Translations under genes and position numbers: made by a program
Notes under the pieces: generated by a model
Databases searched by the model: none
The model's input: the letters and a program-made list of their open reading frames with translations, nothing else
Told to the model about the DNA's origin: nothing
Shown here: piece by piece, positions 1-9,886 of the stretch
Numbering within the stretch: position 1 is the stretch's first letter
Layout of the letters: each line of letters opens with the position of its first letter
Source: Chryseolinea soli
Lineage (GTDB): Bacteria > Bacteroidota > Bacteroidia > Cytophagales > Cyclobacteriaceae
Reading direction: 5' to 3'
DNA length: 64,000 nucleotides
Assembly (NCBI RefSeq): GCF_003589925.1
Contig: NZ_CP032382.1
Span: 496,001 to 560,000, forward strand

Positions 1-572
1 ATGATGAGGCCATCACCACGCCTACCGAAGAATCGGTTCGTCGCGCCATGGCCATCCAATTGATCATCAACAAAGAACTGGGCCTCGCCAAAAATGAGAA
101 CCCGATACAAGGATCCTTCGTCATCGAGGAACTCACGGACCTCGTGGAAGAAGCGGTGCTCACCGAATTTGACCGCATCACCGAACGCGGCGGTGTGCTG
201 GGTGCCATGGAAACCATGTATCAGCGCGGCAAGATCCAGGAAGAAAGTTTATACTATGAAACATTGAAACACACGGGAGAATATCCCATCATCGGCGTAA
301 ACACCTTCCTCAGCTCAAAAGGATCACCCACCATCATCCCCCGCGAAGTGATCCGCGCCACCTCGGAAGAAAAAGAATATCAAATCAACATGCTTCGCGC
401 CCTGCACGCCCAGCAGAAAGAAGGATCCCGAGCCTTGCATGACGTGCAAGACGCCGCCATCCAAAACAAAAACATCTTCGAAGCCCTCATGGAAGCCGGC
501 AAAACCTGCTCCCTGGGCCAAATCACCAAAGCCCTCTTCGAAGTAGGCGGCCAATACAGAAGAAATATGTAA
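1..572 (+). CDS. C-terminal part of fused acyl-CoA mutase (IcmF / methylmalonyl-CoA mutase family), cut by window edge
   Basis: The frame is open from the first bases of the window, so this is the end of a longer gene and the ATG at 48 is internal. About 189 residues are visible. They match from memory the C-terminal end of the large B12-dependent mutases of the IcmF (isobutyryl-CoA mutase fused) type: an [19 protein letters not shown] segment, then [19 protein letters not shown], and a terminal helix ending in GGQYRRNM. The family interconverts branched and linear acyl-CoAs using adenosylcobalamin and carries its own G-protein chaperone domain, but that part and the B12-binding domain lie outside the window. 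Propionyl/methylmalonyl-CoA mutase is the alternative name; the tail alone cannot decide substrate. Confidence 0.8.
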   Translation, partial: DEAITTPTEESVRRAMAIQLIINKELGLAKNENPIQGSFVIEELTDLVEEAVLTEFDRITERGGVLGAMETMYQRGKIQEESLYYETLKHTGEYPIIGVNTFLSSKGSPTIIPREVIRATSEEKEYQINMLRALHAQQKEGSRALHDVQDAAIQNKNIFEALMEAGKTCSLGQITKALFEVGGQYRRNM

Positions 573-603
573 TCGAAAAAGAAGACACTGGATTCTGAAT
601 ACT

Positions 604-655
604 AACTCCCAACTCCCAACTCCTGGCTCCTGGATTCTGGCTCCCGGCTCCTGAT
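604..655. repeat. GGAGCC-type dispersed repeat, copy 1
   Basis: Between the mutase and the universal stress gene lies a tract built of CTCCTGGCTCCTGGATTCTG-like words; on the minus strand it reads as AGGAGCC heptamers broken by AGAATCC. Further copies lie at 5911-5959, 6101-6180 and 42144-42196. Confidence 0.75.
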
Positions 656-1488
656 TACTTCCGCTTAATGGTATACGTCCACACCGGACAATCCACGTGA
701 TTCACCACATCTTCCGCCACGCTGCCACTCAGCATGTGCTGGATCCCATGGCGTCCGTGCGTGCCCATGGCGATCATACCTCCATGAATGCTGTGTGTAA
801 AGTTGATCACGCCCGAAGCTTCGTCCTTGTCGTTATAGACATGAAGCGAGAAATTTTTCAACATGTGGTAACGGGCAAAGTCCTGTAGCTGAACCTGTGT
901 CACATCGTCGCTGATGAAACGTTCCGGGGTGTTGATCCAGACCACGTGAAGGGTGGCGTCGAGAAAATGCTGGAGGGCTTTCACATGCAGCAGGAGATCC
1001 TCCTGGCCATCTTCCAGGGCGTTGGGAAAAACGATGTCGCGAAGGGATGCCAGGGTTTCATTTTTCTTCACGGCAATAACGGGACACGAAGCATTGCGCA
1101 CGATCTTCTCCGCATTCGATCCAATAAAAAATTCTTTCAAACCGCTCGCTCCCTTTGTGCCGGCGACCACCAGGTCGATGTCGTGATCGGTGATGTAGTT
1201 CATCATCACGCCCACCGGCGGACCGAAGTCAGTTTGTGTAATGAGTTTGTCGTCGCCGTACCGGGCCGTCAGTTGAGCAAAGCGTTCTTCGGATTGTTCG
1301 CCCAGGTCGCTCAGCAACGTGCTCTCAAACGTCAGCGAGGTGGCGATCAGGGTGTCGTGCATCACCGGCGGGTCCACTACATGCAAGAGGTATATCCGGC
1401 CGCCGGAGTGATGGGCTATATCAAGCGCCAGGGTCAACGCCTGGTAGGTCTGATCGGAAAAATCGCAAGGCACAAGAATTTTTTGCAT
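655..1488 (-). CDS. Universal stress protein with two Usp domains
   Basis: A 277-residue protein made of two tandem UspA folds. The first (about 1-142) starts with MQKILVPCDFSD and ends with the nucleotide-binding pattern G-2x-G-9x-G-S at residues 110-124 (GTKG...IGSN). The second (about 145-274) carries a matching GTHGRHG...LSGS pattern followed by CPVW. Both ATP-binding loops look intact. Tandem-Usp proteins are soluble cytoplasmic stress proteins of poorly defined function, common in Bacteroidota. The gene lies downstream of the typA-TPR pair on the same strand, but a gap of about 110 bases makes a separate transcript possible. Start chosen at the ATG giving the usual N-terminal beta strand. 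Confidence 0.9.
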   Translation of the reverse strand: MQKILVPCDFSDQTYQALTLALDIAHHSGGRIYLLHVVDPPVMHDTLIATSLTFESTLLSDLGEQSEERFAQLTARYGDDKLITQTDFGPPVGVMMNYITDHDIDLVVAGTKGASGLKEFFIGSNAEKIVRNASCPVIAVKKNETLASLRDIVFPNALEDGQEDLLLHVKALQHFLDATLHVVWINTPERFISDDVTQVQLQDFARYHMLKNFSLHVYNDKDEASGVINFTHSIHGGMIAMGTHGRHGIQHMLSGSVAEDVVNHVDCPVWTYTIKRK

Positions 1489-1597
1489 ACACTGATCCTT
1501 TTAGTTGCGAATGCGCGTATTGCTTTCTTCTGTGAACTTCCTTCTCCGAAGTTACGTCATCCTTTTCAAAAAAAACAGGAAAAAACGCGGTTTGCGA

Positions 1598-2452
1598 TCA
1601 GTTGTCGCCGTAGCAGTATTGCTTCAGATAGGCGGCCGCATCATCCTCCCCGGCCTCAAACGCTTTGGTGAGCCAGCGGCAGCCCTCGGTGGTGTTTTTC
1701 TTTTCTACGAGGGCGATGCCTTTGTAGAAGATCAACGTGCGGTTGGTGGGTTCTTGTTTCAAGCCCTTGTCGATATAGAACAGGGCGGCATCATATTGGT
1801 CTTCGTCCAAACACAGCGAGCCGGCATACAAATAGGTTTGTATAAACGCCGGGTCTGACGCGATCACCTCGTCGAAGATCACCAACGCGCTGTCGAGGTC
1901 GTCTTCATAAAAATAACACAGACCCAGATAAGATTTCACTTCCGGGCCGGGTTCATACACCAGCAATTGACGGATGTCTTTCTTTGCTGCCGCATAACGA
2001 TCGGCTTGCATCAAAACGGATGCGCGCCACCGCAGCAACTGGGTGCTGGCCGGGTTGGCCGCCATAAAAATATCGAGATCTTCCAACTGGGCAGCCGTGT
2101 CTCCCAATTCCTGGTTGATATAGAGCCTCAAGAGCCGGGCTTGTTCGTCGGGGACCTTATCGAGGTATTGATTTACATCTTTCAACGCATCCGCATATTG
2201 CGCCAGTCCATATTTGCAATAGGCGCGATTGTAAAACACCGCGTAGTCTTCGGGCGCTTTGAATTTGGTGGCTTGAATGATCTTATCATACAACACCAGG
2301 GCTCCGGCATAATCTTCGTGCGCCATCAGCGTGTCGGCCTGTGCCTTGAGCGACGGCCCTTTGTCTGTTTTGAGTTGGGCTGAAGCAAAAAAAGAACTCA
2401 TCGCCAAAATGACGATGAGCCCTGTAGAATATGCGCGAAAATGCTTTGGCAT
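1598..2452 (-). CDS. TPR-repeat periplasmic or secreted protein
   Basis: A 284-residue protein. The N-terminus has a hydrophobic signal segment (about residues 8-24, ending ASA-Q), so export is likely. The remainder is helical with repeated tetratricopeptide pattern (residues about 35-270: YDKIIQA, YAVFYNRAYCKYGLAQY, DALKDVNQYLDKVP, YLGLCYFYEDDLDSALVIFD, YAGSLCLDEDQYDAALFYID). TPR proteins bind partner peptides or scaffold complexes; the partner is unknown. It begins 11 bases after the typA stop and is probably co-transcribed with it, although no functional link to TypA is established. Confidence 0.8.
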   Translation of the reverse strand: MPKHFRAYSTGLIVILAMSSFFASAQLKTDKGPSLKAQADTLMAHEDYAGALVLYDKIIQATKFKAPEDYAVFYNRAYCKYGLAQYADALKDVNQYLDKVPDEQARLLRLYINQELGDTAAQLEDLDIFMAANPASTQLLRWRASVLMQADRYAAAKKDIRQLLVYEPGPEVKSYLGLCYFYEDDLDSALVIFDEVIASDPAFIQTYLYAGSLCLDEDQYDAALFYIDKGLKQEPTNRTLIFYKGIALVEKKNTTEGCRWLTKAFEAGEDDAAAYLKQYCYGDN

Positions 2453-2463
2453 TGCGCCGCGAT

Positions 2464-4269
2464 TTATTTGCTGTTTCTCTTCCGATCGGTTTCGTTGAGG
2501 TAGATCTTCCGCAAGCGGATGGATTTGGGGGTAACCTCTACGTATTCGTCCGACTGAATGTATTCCAATGCCTCTTCCAAAGAGAAGATGATGGGGGGTG
2601 CGATCCTCATTTTTTCGTCAGAACCGGAAGCCCGCATGTTGGTGAGCTTTTTGGTTTTGGTGACGTTGATCACGAGGTCGCCGCTGCGGCTGTGTTCGCC
2701 GATCACTTGTCCTTCGTATACGGCCTCGCCTTCGTTGATAAAGAACTTGCCGCGATCTTGCAGGTTGTGCAAGCTGTAGGCAATGGCTTCGCCTTGTTCC
2801 ATCACGATCAGTGAACCGTTGATCCGTCCGGGGATCTCGCCACGGAAGGCTTGATATTCTTTGAAGCGGTGGGTCACGATGGCTTCACCGGCTGTTACGT
2901 TCAATAAGTAATTTCTCAAACCGATGATACCGCGTGAAGGGATCATGAACTTCAGGATCATGCGATCGCCTTTCGGCTCCATGTTCAACATTTCACCCTT
3001 GCGTTGTGATACGGTCTCGATAGCCTTGCCGGCATCTGTTTCCGGAAGGTCGATGGTGAGCTCTTCCATAGGTTCGGATTTCACGCCGTCGATCTCCTTG
3101 AAGATCACCTGGGGTTGGCCGATCTGGAGTTCATAGCCTTCGCGGCGCATGGTCTCGATCAAAACCGACAAGTGGAGTACACCACGACCAAACACCATGA
3201 AGCTATCGGCAGAGCCGGTTTCTCCCAGGCGCAGGGCGAGGTTCTTTTCAAGTTCTTTCTCCAAACGGTCTTTGATGTGGCGCGAGGTCACAAACTTGCC
3301 TTCCTTACCATAGAAAGGCGAGTTGTTGATGGTGAAGAGCATACTCATGGTCGGCTCGTCGATCGAGATGGCTTTCATGCCTTCGGGCTTCTCGATGTCA
3401 GCAACGGTGTCGCCGATATCGAAACCTTCCAAACCTACCAGCGCGCAGATCTCGCCGGCCTTTACTTCTTCAACTTTCAGTTTATCGAAACCTTCGAATA
3501 CGTACAGGTCTTTGATGCGGGACTTCACCACGGCGCGTGATTCACGTTTCACCAGGGCGATGGGTTGACCGGTCTTGATCGAGCCTCTGTGTACACGGCC
3601 AATAGCCACGCGGCCGATGTAGGCTGAATATTCCAGGGAGGTAATCAACATTTGGGTCGATCCTTCCTCCACCGCGGGGGCAGGTATGTATTGGATGATG
3701 CCGTCCAATAACGGGGTGATGCTGTCGGTAGGCGTTTTCCAGTCGGTGCTCATCCAGCCTTGTTTAGCAGAGCCATAGAAGGTGGGGAAGTCCAATTGTT
3801 CTTCGGTACCGTCGAGTTGGAACATGAGGTCGAAAACCTGTTCGTGTACTTCGTCGGGGGTACAGTTCTTTTTGTCAACTTTATTGATCACCACGATGGG
3901 CTTCAGTCCCAGTTGAAGGGCTTTTTGAAGCACGAAACGGGTTTGGGGCATGGGGCCTTCAAAAGCGTCCACCAGCAGCAAACAGCCGTCGGCCATGTTC
4001 AATACGCGCTCTACTTCACCGCCAAAGTCGCTGTGGCCGGGGGTGTCGATGACGTTGATCTTATAGTCTTTGTATCGTACCGATACGTTTTTTGCCAAAA
4101 TGGTGATGCCGCGTTCGCGTTCCAGGTCATTGCTGTCCATGATGAGCTCACCAGGGGTTTCGTGGTCCTTGAAAAGCTTACCGGCCATGAGTAATTTGTC
4201 TACCAGGGTAGTTTTACCGTGATCGACGTGGGCAATGATAGCGATGTTCCTGATCTTGTTAACCTCCAT
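2464..4269 (-). CDS. typA: Ribosome-associated translational GTPase TypA/BipA
   Basis: A 601-residue protein of full family length. The G domain shows G1 [12 protein letters not shown] (about residues 14-25), the switch region ERERGITI, G3 [13 protein letters not shown] and G4 NKVDKK. EF-G-like domains II, III and V follow, then the BipA-specific C-terminal domain with [18 protein letters not shown] and [16 protein letters not shown]. The family binds 70S ribosomes as a GTPase and assists ribosome assembly and adaptation to cold or stress. A Bacteroidota -7 box lies upstream at 4309-4316. The downstream TPR gene is 11 bases away. Confidence 0.97.
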   Translation of the reverse strand: MEVNKIRNIAIIAHVDHGKTTLVDKLLMAGKLFKDHETPGELIMDSNDLERERGITILAKNVSVRYKDYKINVIDTPGHSDFGGEVERVLNMADGCLLLVDAFEGPMPQTRFVLQKALQLGLKPIVVINKVDKKNCTPDEVHEQVFDLMFQLDGTEEQLDFPTFYGSAKQGWMSTDWKTPTDSITPLLDGIIQYIPAPAVEEGSTQMLITSLEYSAYIGRVAIGRVHRGSIKTGQPIALVKRESRAVVKSRIKDLYVFEGFDKLKVEEVKAGEICALVGLEGFDIGDTVADIEKPEGMKAISIDEPTMSMLFTINNSPFYGKEGKFVTSRHIKDRLEKELEKNLALRLGETGSADSFMVFGRGVLHLSVLIETMRREGYELQIGQPQVIFKEIDGVKSEPMEELTIDLPETDAGKAIETVSQRKGEMLNMEPKGDRMILKFMIPSRGIIGLRNYLLNVTAGEAIVTHRFKEYQAFRGEIPGRINGSLIVMEQGEAIAYSLHNLQDRGKFFINEGEAVYEGQVIGEHSRSGDLVINVTKTKKLTNMRASGSDEKMRIAPPIIFSLEEALEYIQSDEYVEVTPKSIRLRKIYLNETDRKRNSK

Positions 4270-4308
4270 AAATCCTCAAAATCCTCTGTTTTTTTCTGAA
4301 TTGAGCCG

Positions 4309-4316
4309 CAAAGATA
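4309..4316 (-). promoter_or_regulatory. -7 promoter element of typA (TATCTTTG)
   Basis: On the minus strand the octamer TATCTTTG matches the Bacteroidota -7 consensus TAnnTTTG and lies 40 bases before the typA start. No clear -33 TTTG was seen at ideal spacing. Confidence 0.5.
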
Positions 4317-4376
4317 CGACTTTTCGCCGGGTAATGGTTATCCCATTGTAAAGGTTTCTGTGGTCGGGGATGAATC

Positions 4377-4905
4377 TTAGAATTCAAACGTGTGATTCCC
4401 CAGGAAGGCCGAATGAAGTTTGCCGTGGGCATATGCTGACATGGTATATTTTCCGTCTTTCAGGATAAAACTTACGGTTTCTTTGGTTTTTGGTGAGACC
4501 ATGTGATACTCCGGAATCTGAAACCGTTGATAAAGGACCCGTTTCCGGGCCTCATGAAAAGATTCGCGCGGAGAAAAAATCTCGATAATCATATCCGGCC
4601 GGCCATGGATTGCATCCTCTTTAATAATAGTCCGGTTGGCTTTGGCGATCACCATCAGGTCGGGAAGCAACACATTCGCTTTTCATCCAAAATAGATCAA
4701 GAGGAAGCATAAAGAGCAAATCCGCGTTTGTGCTCTCTTAATAAAGAGATTCAACGTCGTAAGCAGACGACCCCACGTGCTGACGATCAAGGGTTCGCGA
4801 CGCAAATGGAAAGAGTTTTCCTTCCATGAGCTCCACCAATGTTCCTTCCATCAGGTTTTTGAAGACCTTCATGCCCAGCGATACGGATGCATTTTCGGGG
4901 TGCAT
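4377..4905 (-). pseudogene. Broken Uma2-family (DUF820) endonuclease-like gene
   Basis: Two pieces on the minus strand together resemble one Uma2 protein of about 175 residues. The 5' piece (4905-4738, 55 codons) contains EGTLVELMEGKLFPFAS, like the family's N-terminal ELIDG segment, and then ends at TAA. The 3' piece (4673-4377, 98 codons from a GTG) contains LLPDLMVIAK and GRPDMIIEIFSP, the conserved PDL and DxxxEIlSPS-like active-site segments of the PD-(D/E)XK fold. Between them (4674-4737) the translation continues only by switching frame more than once (LPLDL in one frame, LDEKR in another). This pattern points to frameshift decay rather than two genes. It lies 38 bases downstream of the methyltransferase gene. 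Confidence 0.65.
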
Positions 4906-4943
4906 GCCTGAATATACAACTAAACCCCTAGAGCAAAATGAGG

Positions 4944-5840
4944 CTACGAGCGAAATCTCAAAAACGTCCCCATTGGCAGATCTTTTCCCTGGGCGGATTT
5001 CAGAAAAAATTCTCCGTATTCGGGCTCTCTCATCTCGGGAAAATGCGACTTCGCCACGTTCAATCCCACGATCGGGGAAAGCCCGGCAGCGTACATGCTC
5101 AGAATGTGGAAATGATTTTTCTTTTCCAACAGCGCACTGCTAAGCGCCAGGAGCTCGTCCAATTGTTCCTGCAACGTCCACTTCTCGCCTTCCGGTCCGC
5201 GACCGTACGGTGGCGGGTCCATGATCACACCGTTGTATTTGTTGCCACGTTTCACCTCACGCTTCACAAATTTAAAGGCATCCTCATACACCCAACGGAT
5301 GTCCTGGAGGCCATTCATCTGCATGTTCTGGCTGGCCCAATTTAAACCGGGGCGCGACGCATCGCAGTGCGTGACATCGGCGCCAGCCGAACGCGCCACC
5401 ACGGAAGCGGCACCCGTGTAGGCAAACAAATTCAGCACACGGGGGCGCTGCAATTGCCATTGCGTGAGGGTGTCGTAAATAAAATTCCAGTTGCTGCCTT
5501 GTTCCGGAAAAACGCCTACATGACCAAAGCCCGTCAATGCCAGGCGCAGCGTCAGGCGGAGGCCATTATAATTGTATTGCACGTTCCAACTTTCCGGCAT
5601 GGCGGGGTCTTTGGACCAGCCCCCTTTCACATCGTCGGTAAACCTGAACTTGTCCGTTTGCTCGCGCACAAATTTGGCGTGGGCTGTTTTCTTCCACACC
5701 TCGTCCGCCAGCGAGCGGCTCCAGAGCGCCTGGGGCTCGGGACGAATGAGCACGTACTTCCCAAAACGCTCCAGCTTTTCAAAGTTGCCGGAATCGAGGA
5801 GTTCATAGTCGTGCCAGGAGGCGGGGTGGAGCAGTTTCAT
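4944..5840 (-). CDS. Class I SAM-dependent rRNA methyltransferase, RlmI/RlmK-like
   Basis: A 298-residue protein. The SAM-binding motif I is VLNLFAYTGAASVVA (about residues 135-149), motif II has THCDASRPGLNWA, and the catalytic-loop motif is VIMDPPPYGRGP, as in 23S rRNA methyltransferases of the RlmI/RlmK C-terminal type (PF10672). The N-terminal PUA domain of long RlmI proteins is absent; the N-terminal 100 residues instead form the short substrate domain common in Bacteroidota homologues. It probably methylates RNA in the cytoplasm, but target base unknown. It is divergent from the TrmH-like gene at 6207, with a 366-base repeat-filled gap between. Confidence 0.8.
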   Translation of the reverse strand: MKLLHPASWHDYELLDSGNFEKLERFGKYVLIRPEPQALWSRSLADEVWKKTAHAKFVREQTDKFRFTDDVKGGWSKDPAMPESWNVQYNYNGLRLTLRLALTGFGHVGVFPEQGSNWNFIYDTLTQWQLQRPRVLNLFAYTGAASVVARSAGADVTHCDASRPGLNWASQNMQMNGLQDIRWVYEDAFKFVKREVKRGNKYNGVIMDPPPYGRGPEGEKWTLQEQLDELLALSSALLEKKNHFHILSMYAAGLSPIVGLNVAKSHFPEMREPEYGEFFLKSAQGKDLPMGTFLRFRS

Positions 5841-5910
5841 GGATGTGGGCTTTTATGCAATACGCAGCCTTATGCAGCCGCAAAACTATTAAAATTATCG
5901 GGGATCTTTT

Positions 5911-5959
5911 AGGAGCCAGAATCCAGGAGCCAGGAGCCAGAATCCAGTAGTCAGTAGCC
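5911..5959. repeat. GGAGCC-type dispersed repeat, copy 2 (left arm of an inverted pair)
   Basis: The tract AGGAGCCAGAATCCAGGAGC continues into CAGTAGTCAGTAGCC words. Its first 33 bases recur as the exact reverse complement within 6101-6180. Between the arms (5960-6100) no gene is evident. Confidence 0.8.
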
Positions 5960-6100
5960 ATTGTTTAGATGTTAGCTGTCAGGAGGTCATTGTTGGCCGA
6001 CGGGAAATCAATGGCTTGACAAGTCGATTGCTTCTGATATTGATTTTGGACAACATAATACTACAAATCCCTTCACTCACACTCACCCCCACTCCCGCAC

Positions 6101-6180
6101 TCTACTGGCTACTGGCTACTAGCTACTGATTCCCGCCTCCCAAATTCTGGCTCCTGGCTCCTGGATTCTGGCTCCTGATT
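6101..6180. repeat. GGAGCC-type dispersed repeat, copy 3 (right arm of an inverted pair)
   Basis: TACTGGCTACTGGCTACTAG leads into TGGCTCCTGGCTCCTGGATT; the last part is the reverse complement of copy 2 over 33 bases. It ends 26 bases before the TrmH-family start, so it lies in that gene's leader or promoter region. Confidence 0.8.
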
Positions 6181-6206
6181 GCTTAACATTACGCTTTCAT
6201 TTTTCC

Positions 6207-7001
6207 ATGCATCCCCTCATCACGAGCCCTCAGAATCCGAAAATAAAAAACGTGCTGGCCCTGGAGAAGGCCCGCGAGCGACGGGAGCAGAACGTTTTTA
6301 TCATCGAGGGTTTGAAAGAGCTTTCCCTGGCTGTGACCGGCGGATACGTGCTTAACAGTGTGTTCTTTTGTCCGGATATTATTGACACCGAAAAGGTCTT
6401 GTCCCTGGTTGGCGACGAGCACCTGCTCATTCCCGTTCAAAAAGCCGTATTCGAAAAAATTGCCTATCGTGAAAGCACCGGGGGTGTGCTGGCCGTTGCC
6501 CGGCAAAAGACCCATTTTCTGGGAGACCTCCAGCTTCGTCCAACGCCTTTGGTGTTGGTGCTGGAATCGGTTGAAAAGCCCGGTAACCTCGGGGCTGTCT
6601 TGCGCACAGCCGATGCTGCCGGGGTAGATGCCGTGATCATCTGCGACCCGCAAACCGATTTCTATAACGCCAATGTTATCCGCTCCAGCGTAGGCTGTGT
6701 GTTTACCACCCCCGTGGCGTCGGCTACTTCTGCCGAAACCATTGCCTGGCTCAAAAAAAATAACATCGCCATTCTGGCTACCTATCTTCAGGCATCCCGC
6801 CCCTATTACGACGTCGATTTCCGGAAGCCGTCCGCCATCGTTATGGGCACAGAATCTACCGGATTATCAGACCTTTGGGTGAAGCAGGCCGACCAAAACA
6901 TTATTATTCCCATGCAGGGGGCCATCGATTCCATGAACGTTTCCACGGCAGCGGCAGTTGTGGTGTTCGAAGCGGTGCGGCAGCGTGGTTTCCGGCGGTG
7001 A
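6207..7001 (+). CDS. TrmH/SpoU-family RNA 2'-O-methyltransferase
   Basis: A 264-residue protein with an N-terminal SpoU substrate-binding domain (about 1-95, containing FIIEGLKEL) and a C-terminal SPOUT knot domain (about 108-262). All three SPOUT motifs are visible: motif 1 ESVEKPGNLGAVLRTADAAG, motif 2 IVMGTESTGLS, motif 3 IPMQGAIDSMNVSTAAAV. These fit SAM-dependent 2'-O-methylation of tRNA or 23S rRNA; the arginine and NxxxxxRTA motif of 2'-O enzymes is present. The exact nucleotide cannot be told from sequence. The gene stands alone; a kinase gene follows after 78 bases. Confidence 0.92.
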   Translation: MHPLITSPQNPKIKNVLALEKARERREQNVFIIEGLKELSLAVTGGYVLNSVFFCPDIIDTEKVLSLVGDEHLLIPVQKAVFEKIAYRESTGGVLAVARQKTHFLGDLQLRPTPLVLVLESVEKPGNLGAVLRTADAAGVDAVIICDPQTDFYNANVIRSSVGCVFTTPVASATSAETIAWLKKNNIAILATYLQASRPYYDVDFRKPSAIVMGTESTGLSDLWVKQADQNIIIPMQGAIDSMNVSTAAAVVVFEAVRQRGFRR

Positions 7002-7079
7002 GAAACACAATTTTTTACAAACGTCCAACCTAACCTAAAGGCAAATCCCGTAACTTAGCCGCAGAGCCTAAGAGTGCAA

Positions 7080-9404
7080 ATGGAAAAAATTCCATTGAAA
7101 AAGAAACCTGCGTCAGACGATACCTTCCTAAACGCGCTAGCCGATGCTTATCGGCTCCAGGAGTCTATTATCAGCACTACCGAACTGGCCGTCATTTCCA
7201 CCACCCCCGAAGGCCTCATCACCAGCTTTAACAAAGCCGCGGAAACGCTTTCAGGCTACTCGGCCGACGAGATGATCGGCAAGGCAACGCCCGTGTTGCT
7301 GCACGACAACATCCAGCTTATTGAACGCGCCGACGAATTATCGAACGAACTCCACCAGGAGATCGAACCGAACTTTGAAGTACTGGCCACTAAAACGCGG
7401 CTGAAAAAAATTGCCGATCGCAAAGAGTGGACCTATATCCGCAAAGACGGCACCCGTTTCCCCGTGCTCGTTTCGTTCACGGGTCTGTGGGACGATAAAG
7501 GCACCCTCACCGGTTTTGCCAGCATCGCCACCGACATCACCGAAAGCAAACTGGCCGAAAAGAAACTCCGCGACTCCGAAGCCCATCTGCAGGCCCTCCT
7601 CAACTCCATCGACGACGTTGCTTTCGAGATCGGCCGCGATGGCGAGTACACCAACATCTGGACACGGAAAGATTATATGCTGTTCGCCAGCCCGCGCGAA
7701 CAATACGTGGGCAAAAAAATAACGGACGTGCTAAGCGGCGACCTGCTCAAGCAATACCAGGACGCCATCGAAAAAGTGTTGCGCACGCAAAATTCCGAAT
7801 CGCTGGAATATCCCGTGCCCCATCAAAAACGTTGGAGCTCTTGCAAGATCTCTTATATCAACGAGAATAAAGTGCTCATCCTCGTGCGCGATATCACCGC
7901 CAAGAAAAAAGCGGAGTTGTTGCTCGCACAAAGTGAACAAAAATTCAGGGCCCTCACGGAAAATATCCCCGGCGCCGTCTACCTCTGCAAAAAAGATGCA
8001 CGCCACGAGATGCTTTACATCAACCACCAGGTGAAAGAGATCGTGGGCTACGATCCCGCCGATTTTATTTCGGGTAAAGTGAGCATGACCGACCTCTATC
8101 ATCCCGAAGACCGCGAGCGCATTTTCGCCGTGGTGGAAAAGGCCGTGCAAACACACGAAAAGTTTCACCTCCGCTATCGCCTGCAAGATCGCAATGCCGA
8201 GTGGCGCTGGGTGGAAGAGATCGGAAGCGTGATCCTGCAACCCGGCGAACCTGCTATGATTGAGGGGTTCATCAGCGACATCACGTTCCAAAAGATCGCC
8301 GAAGAAGCGCTTGAAAAGATCGCCGAAGAAAACCACCGCATTTTCGCCAATGCCCTCAACCTGATCGCTATTGCCAGTTTCGATGGTTATTTTCTGAAAC
8401 TGAACCCCTACTGGACCCAACTGTTGGGCTGGACCGAAGAGGAATTGATGAATCATCGCTTCATTGAATTTGTTCACCCCGACGATATTGTCCCGACCAA
8501 AAATGCGGTGGGACACCTGCAAGTGGGGCGTCATATTCCGACCTTCGAAAACCGCTACCGCCACAAAGACGGAACCTACCGCTGGCTGTTGTGGACGTCG
8601 GCCAGCGATGTGAAGAACCAGTTGATCTATGCCAGCGCGGTGGACATCACCGAACGCAAAAAATCAGAAGACGAATTGCTCCGCTCCAAGCAAAGCATGG
8701 AGTCGTTTGCCGTGAAATTACAAGAGCAGAACCGGCAACTCGACGAATTTGCCCACATCATCTCTCACAACCTGCGCTCGCCCATCGGCAACATCAAAGC
8801 GCTCATCGGACTGTTGAGTCCTTCCAGCTCCATCACCGAGTATCAGCAGATCTTCGAAAAGCTCAAGAACGTAGCGCACAACCTGGGGGAAACCATGAAC
8901 GAGCTGATGGAGACGTTGAAGGCCAAAAAAGAAACCGACATCGAACGGGTGGATATCCGTTTTCACGAGATCTTCGACAAAGTGGTGCAGTCCCTGCAAG
9001 GAGAACTCATTCAGACCGGCGCCTCCATCACCTTTGACTTTAACGCCGCCCCGGTCATTCACTACTCGCGCACCTACCTGGAAAGTATTTTTCAAAATTT
9101 GCTCAGCAACGCCGTCAAATACCGTTCGCCTGACCGGGCGCCGGAAATTCATGTGCTCACCCGCATGCGCGATCATTCCGTGGAGCTGATCGTGCGCGAT
9201 AACGGACTGGGTATTGAAATGGATAAATTCGGCGATAAGCTATTTGGTCTTCACAAGACCTTTCACGATCACAAAGACGCGCGGGGCGTTGGGTTGTTTC
9301 TCATCAAAACCCAGATCGAAGCGTTGGGTGGAACCATTCATGCGGAAAGCAAGGTGGGCGAAGGCACGACATTCACCGTCGCGTTTGGTATTTCTCAGGA
9401 GTAA
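7080..9404 (+). CDS. Multi-PAS sensor histidine kinase, soluble
   Basis: About 775 residues from the ATG at 7080 (a GTG two codons upstream at 7074 is possible). No membrane segment is seen, so it is probably cytoplasmic. Four PAS/PAC modules can be followed: about 25-155 (ending FASIATDITESKLAE), 160-275, 280-410 (EIVGYDPADF, then WRWVEE) and 415-525 (LGWTEEELMNHRFIEFVHPDD, WLLWTS). A HisKA helix carries the phosphoacceptor in FAHIISHNLRSPIGNIKAL. The ATPase domain shows N box QNLLSNAVKY, G1 DNGLGI and G2 RGVGLFLIK. It has no receiver domain, and no regulator gene is adjacent, so it is an orphan kinase in this window. Confidence 0.93.
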   Translation: MEKIPLKKKPASDDTFLNALADAYRLQESIISTTELAVISTTPEGLITSFNKAAETLSGYSADEMIGKATPVLLHDNIQLIERADELSNELHQEIEPNFEVLATKTRLKKIADRKEWTYIRKDGTRFPVLVSFTGLWDDKGTLTGFASIATDITESKLAEKKLRDSEAHLQALLNSIDDVAFEIGRDGEYTNIWTRKDYMLFASPREQYVGKKITDVLSGDLLKQYQDAIEKVLRTQNSESLEYPVPHQKRWSSCKISYINENKVLILVRDITAKKKAELLLAQSEQKFRALTENIPGAVYLCKKDARHEMLYINHQVKEIVGYDPADFISGKVSMTDLYHPEDRERIFAVVEKAVQTHEKFHLRYRLQDRNAEWRWVEEIGSVILQPGEPAMIEGFISDITFQKIAEEALEKIAEENHRIFANALNLIAIASFDGYFLKLNPYWTQLLGWTEEELMNHRFIEFVHPDDIVPTKNAVGHLQVGRHIPTFENRYRHKDGTYRWLLWTSASDVKNQLIYASAVDITERKKSEDELLRSKQSMESFAVKLQEQNRQLDEFAHIISHNLRSPIGNIKALIGLLSPSSSITEYQQIFEKLKNVAHNLGETMNELMETLKAKKETDIERVDIRFHEIFDKVVQSLQGELIQTGASITFDFNAAPVIHYSRTYLESIFQNLLSNAVKYRSPDRAPEIHVLTRMRDHSVELIVRDNGLGIEMDKFGDKLFGLHKTFHDHKDARGVGLFLIKTQIEALGGTIHAESKVGEGTTFTVAFGISQE

Positions 9405-9886
9405 AAAAATCAATCAATTTTGCGAACGACCCGAAAGGGCATAAAAAAGGGTTCAACCGAAACCTTAACCTAAACCTATGAGTTAAAAAGCTGGCTGAAC
9501 CCCAAGGATCGGAAATGAAGAACCGTCTGTTCAGCATTTCCGGTATAAAAATGAGTTCAAACATCATGTTTATTAAGTCCTTTTACACGAATGGTGCCAG
9601 ACCGTGATATGCTAACGTGTGTTGGCTCATTCTCTTGAACACCGGGGTCGATACCCGGGTGCACCGGTTCGGCTTTCTCTTTCCTCCATCAAAAACATAT
9701 TCGTGCCGTTTGACCTCATTGAGGTGAAAACAACGGTAACCTATACGCCCGTTTATTTTAGCAAGTGTTACAAAAACATTTATGCGTCGCAAATTTTCGC
9801 TGGCGGTTATGAATGGTAAACAAGTTGCAACACCGGGGCTGAAGTTTTTCTTCATCAGCCCCACGCTGAAAGTTGCGAATGTCTCT
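9405..9886. other. Intergenic stretch without a supported gene
   Basis: About 480 bases between the converging kinase and VOC genes. It contains an imperfect inverted repeat (GGGTTCAACC at 9449-9458 and GGCTGAACCC at 9493-9502) around a CCTTAACCTAAACC word like the one at 37898-37918, and a stem GGGGCTGA/TCAGCCCC at about 9836-9863 that may help terminate transcription. No coding region here has family support. Confidence 0.5.
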
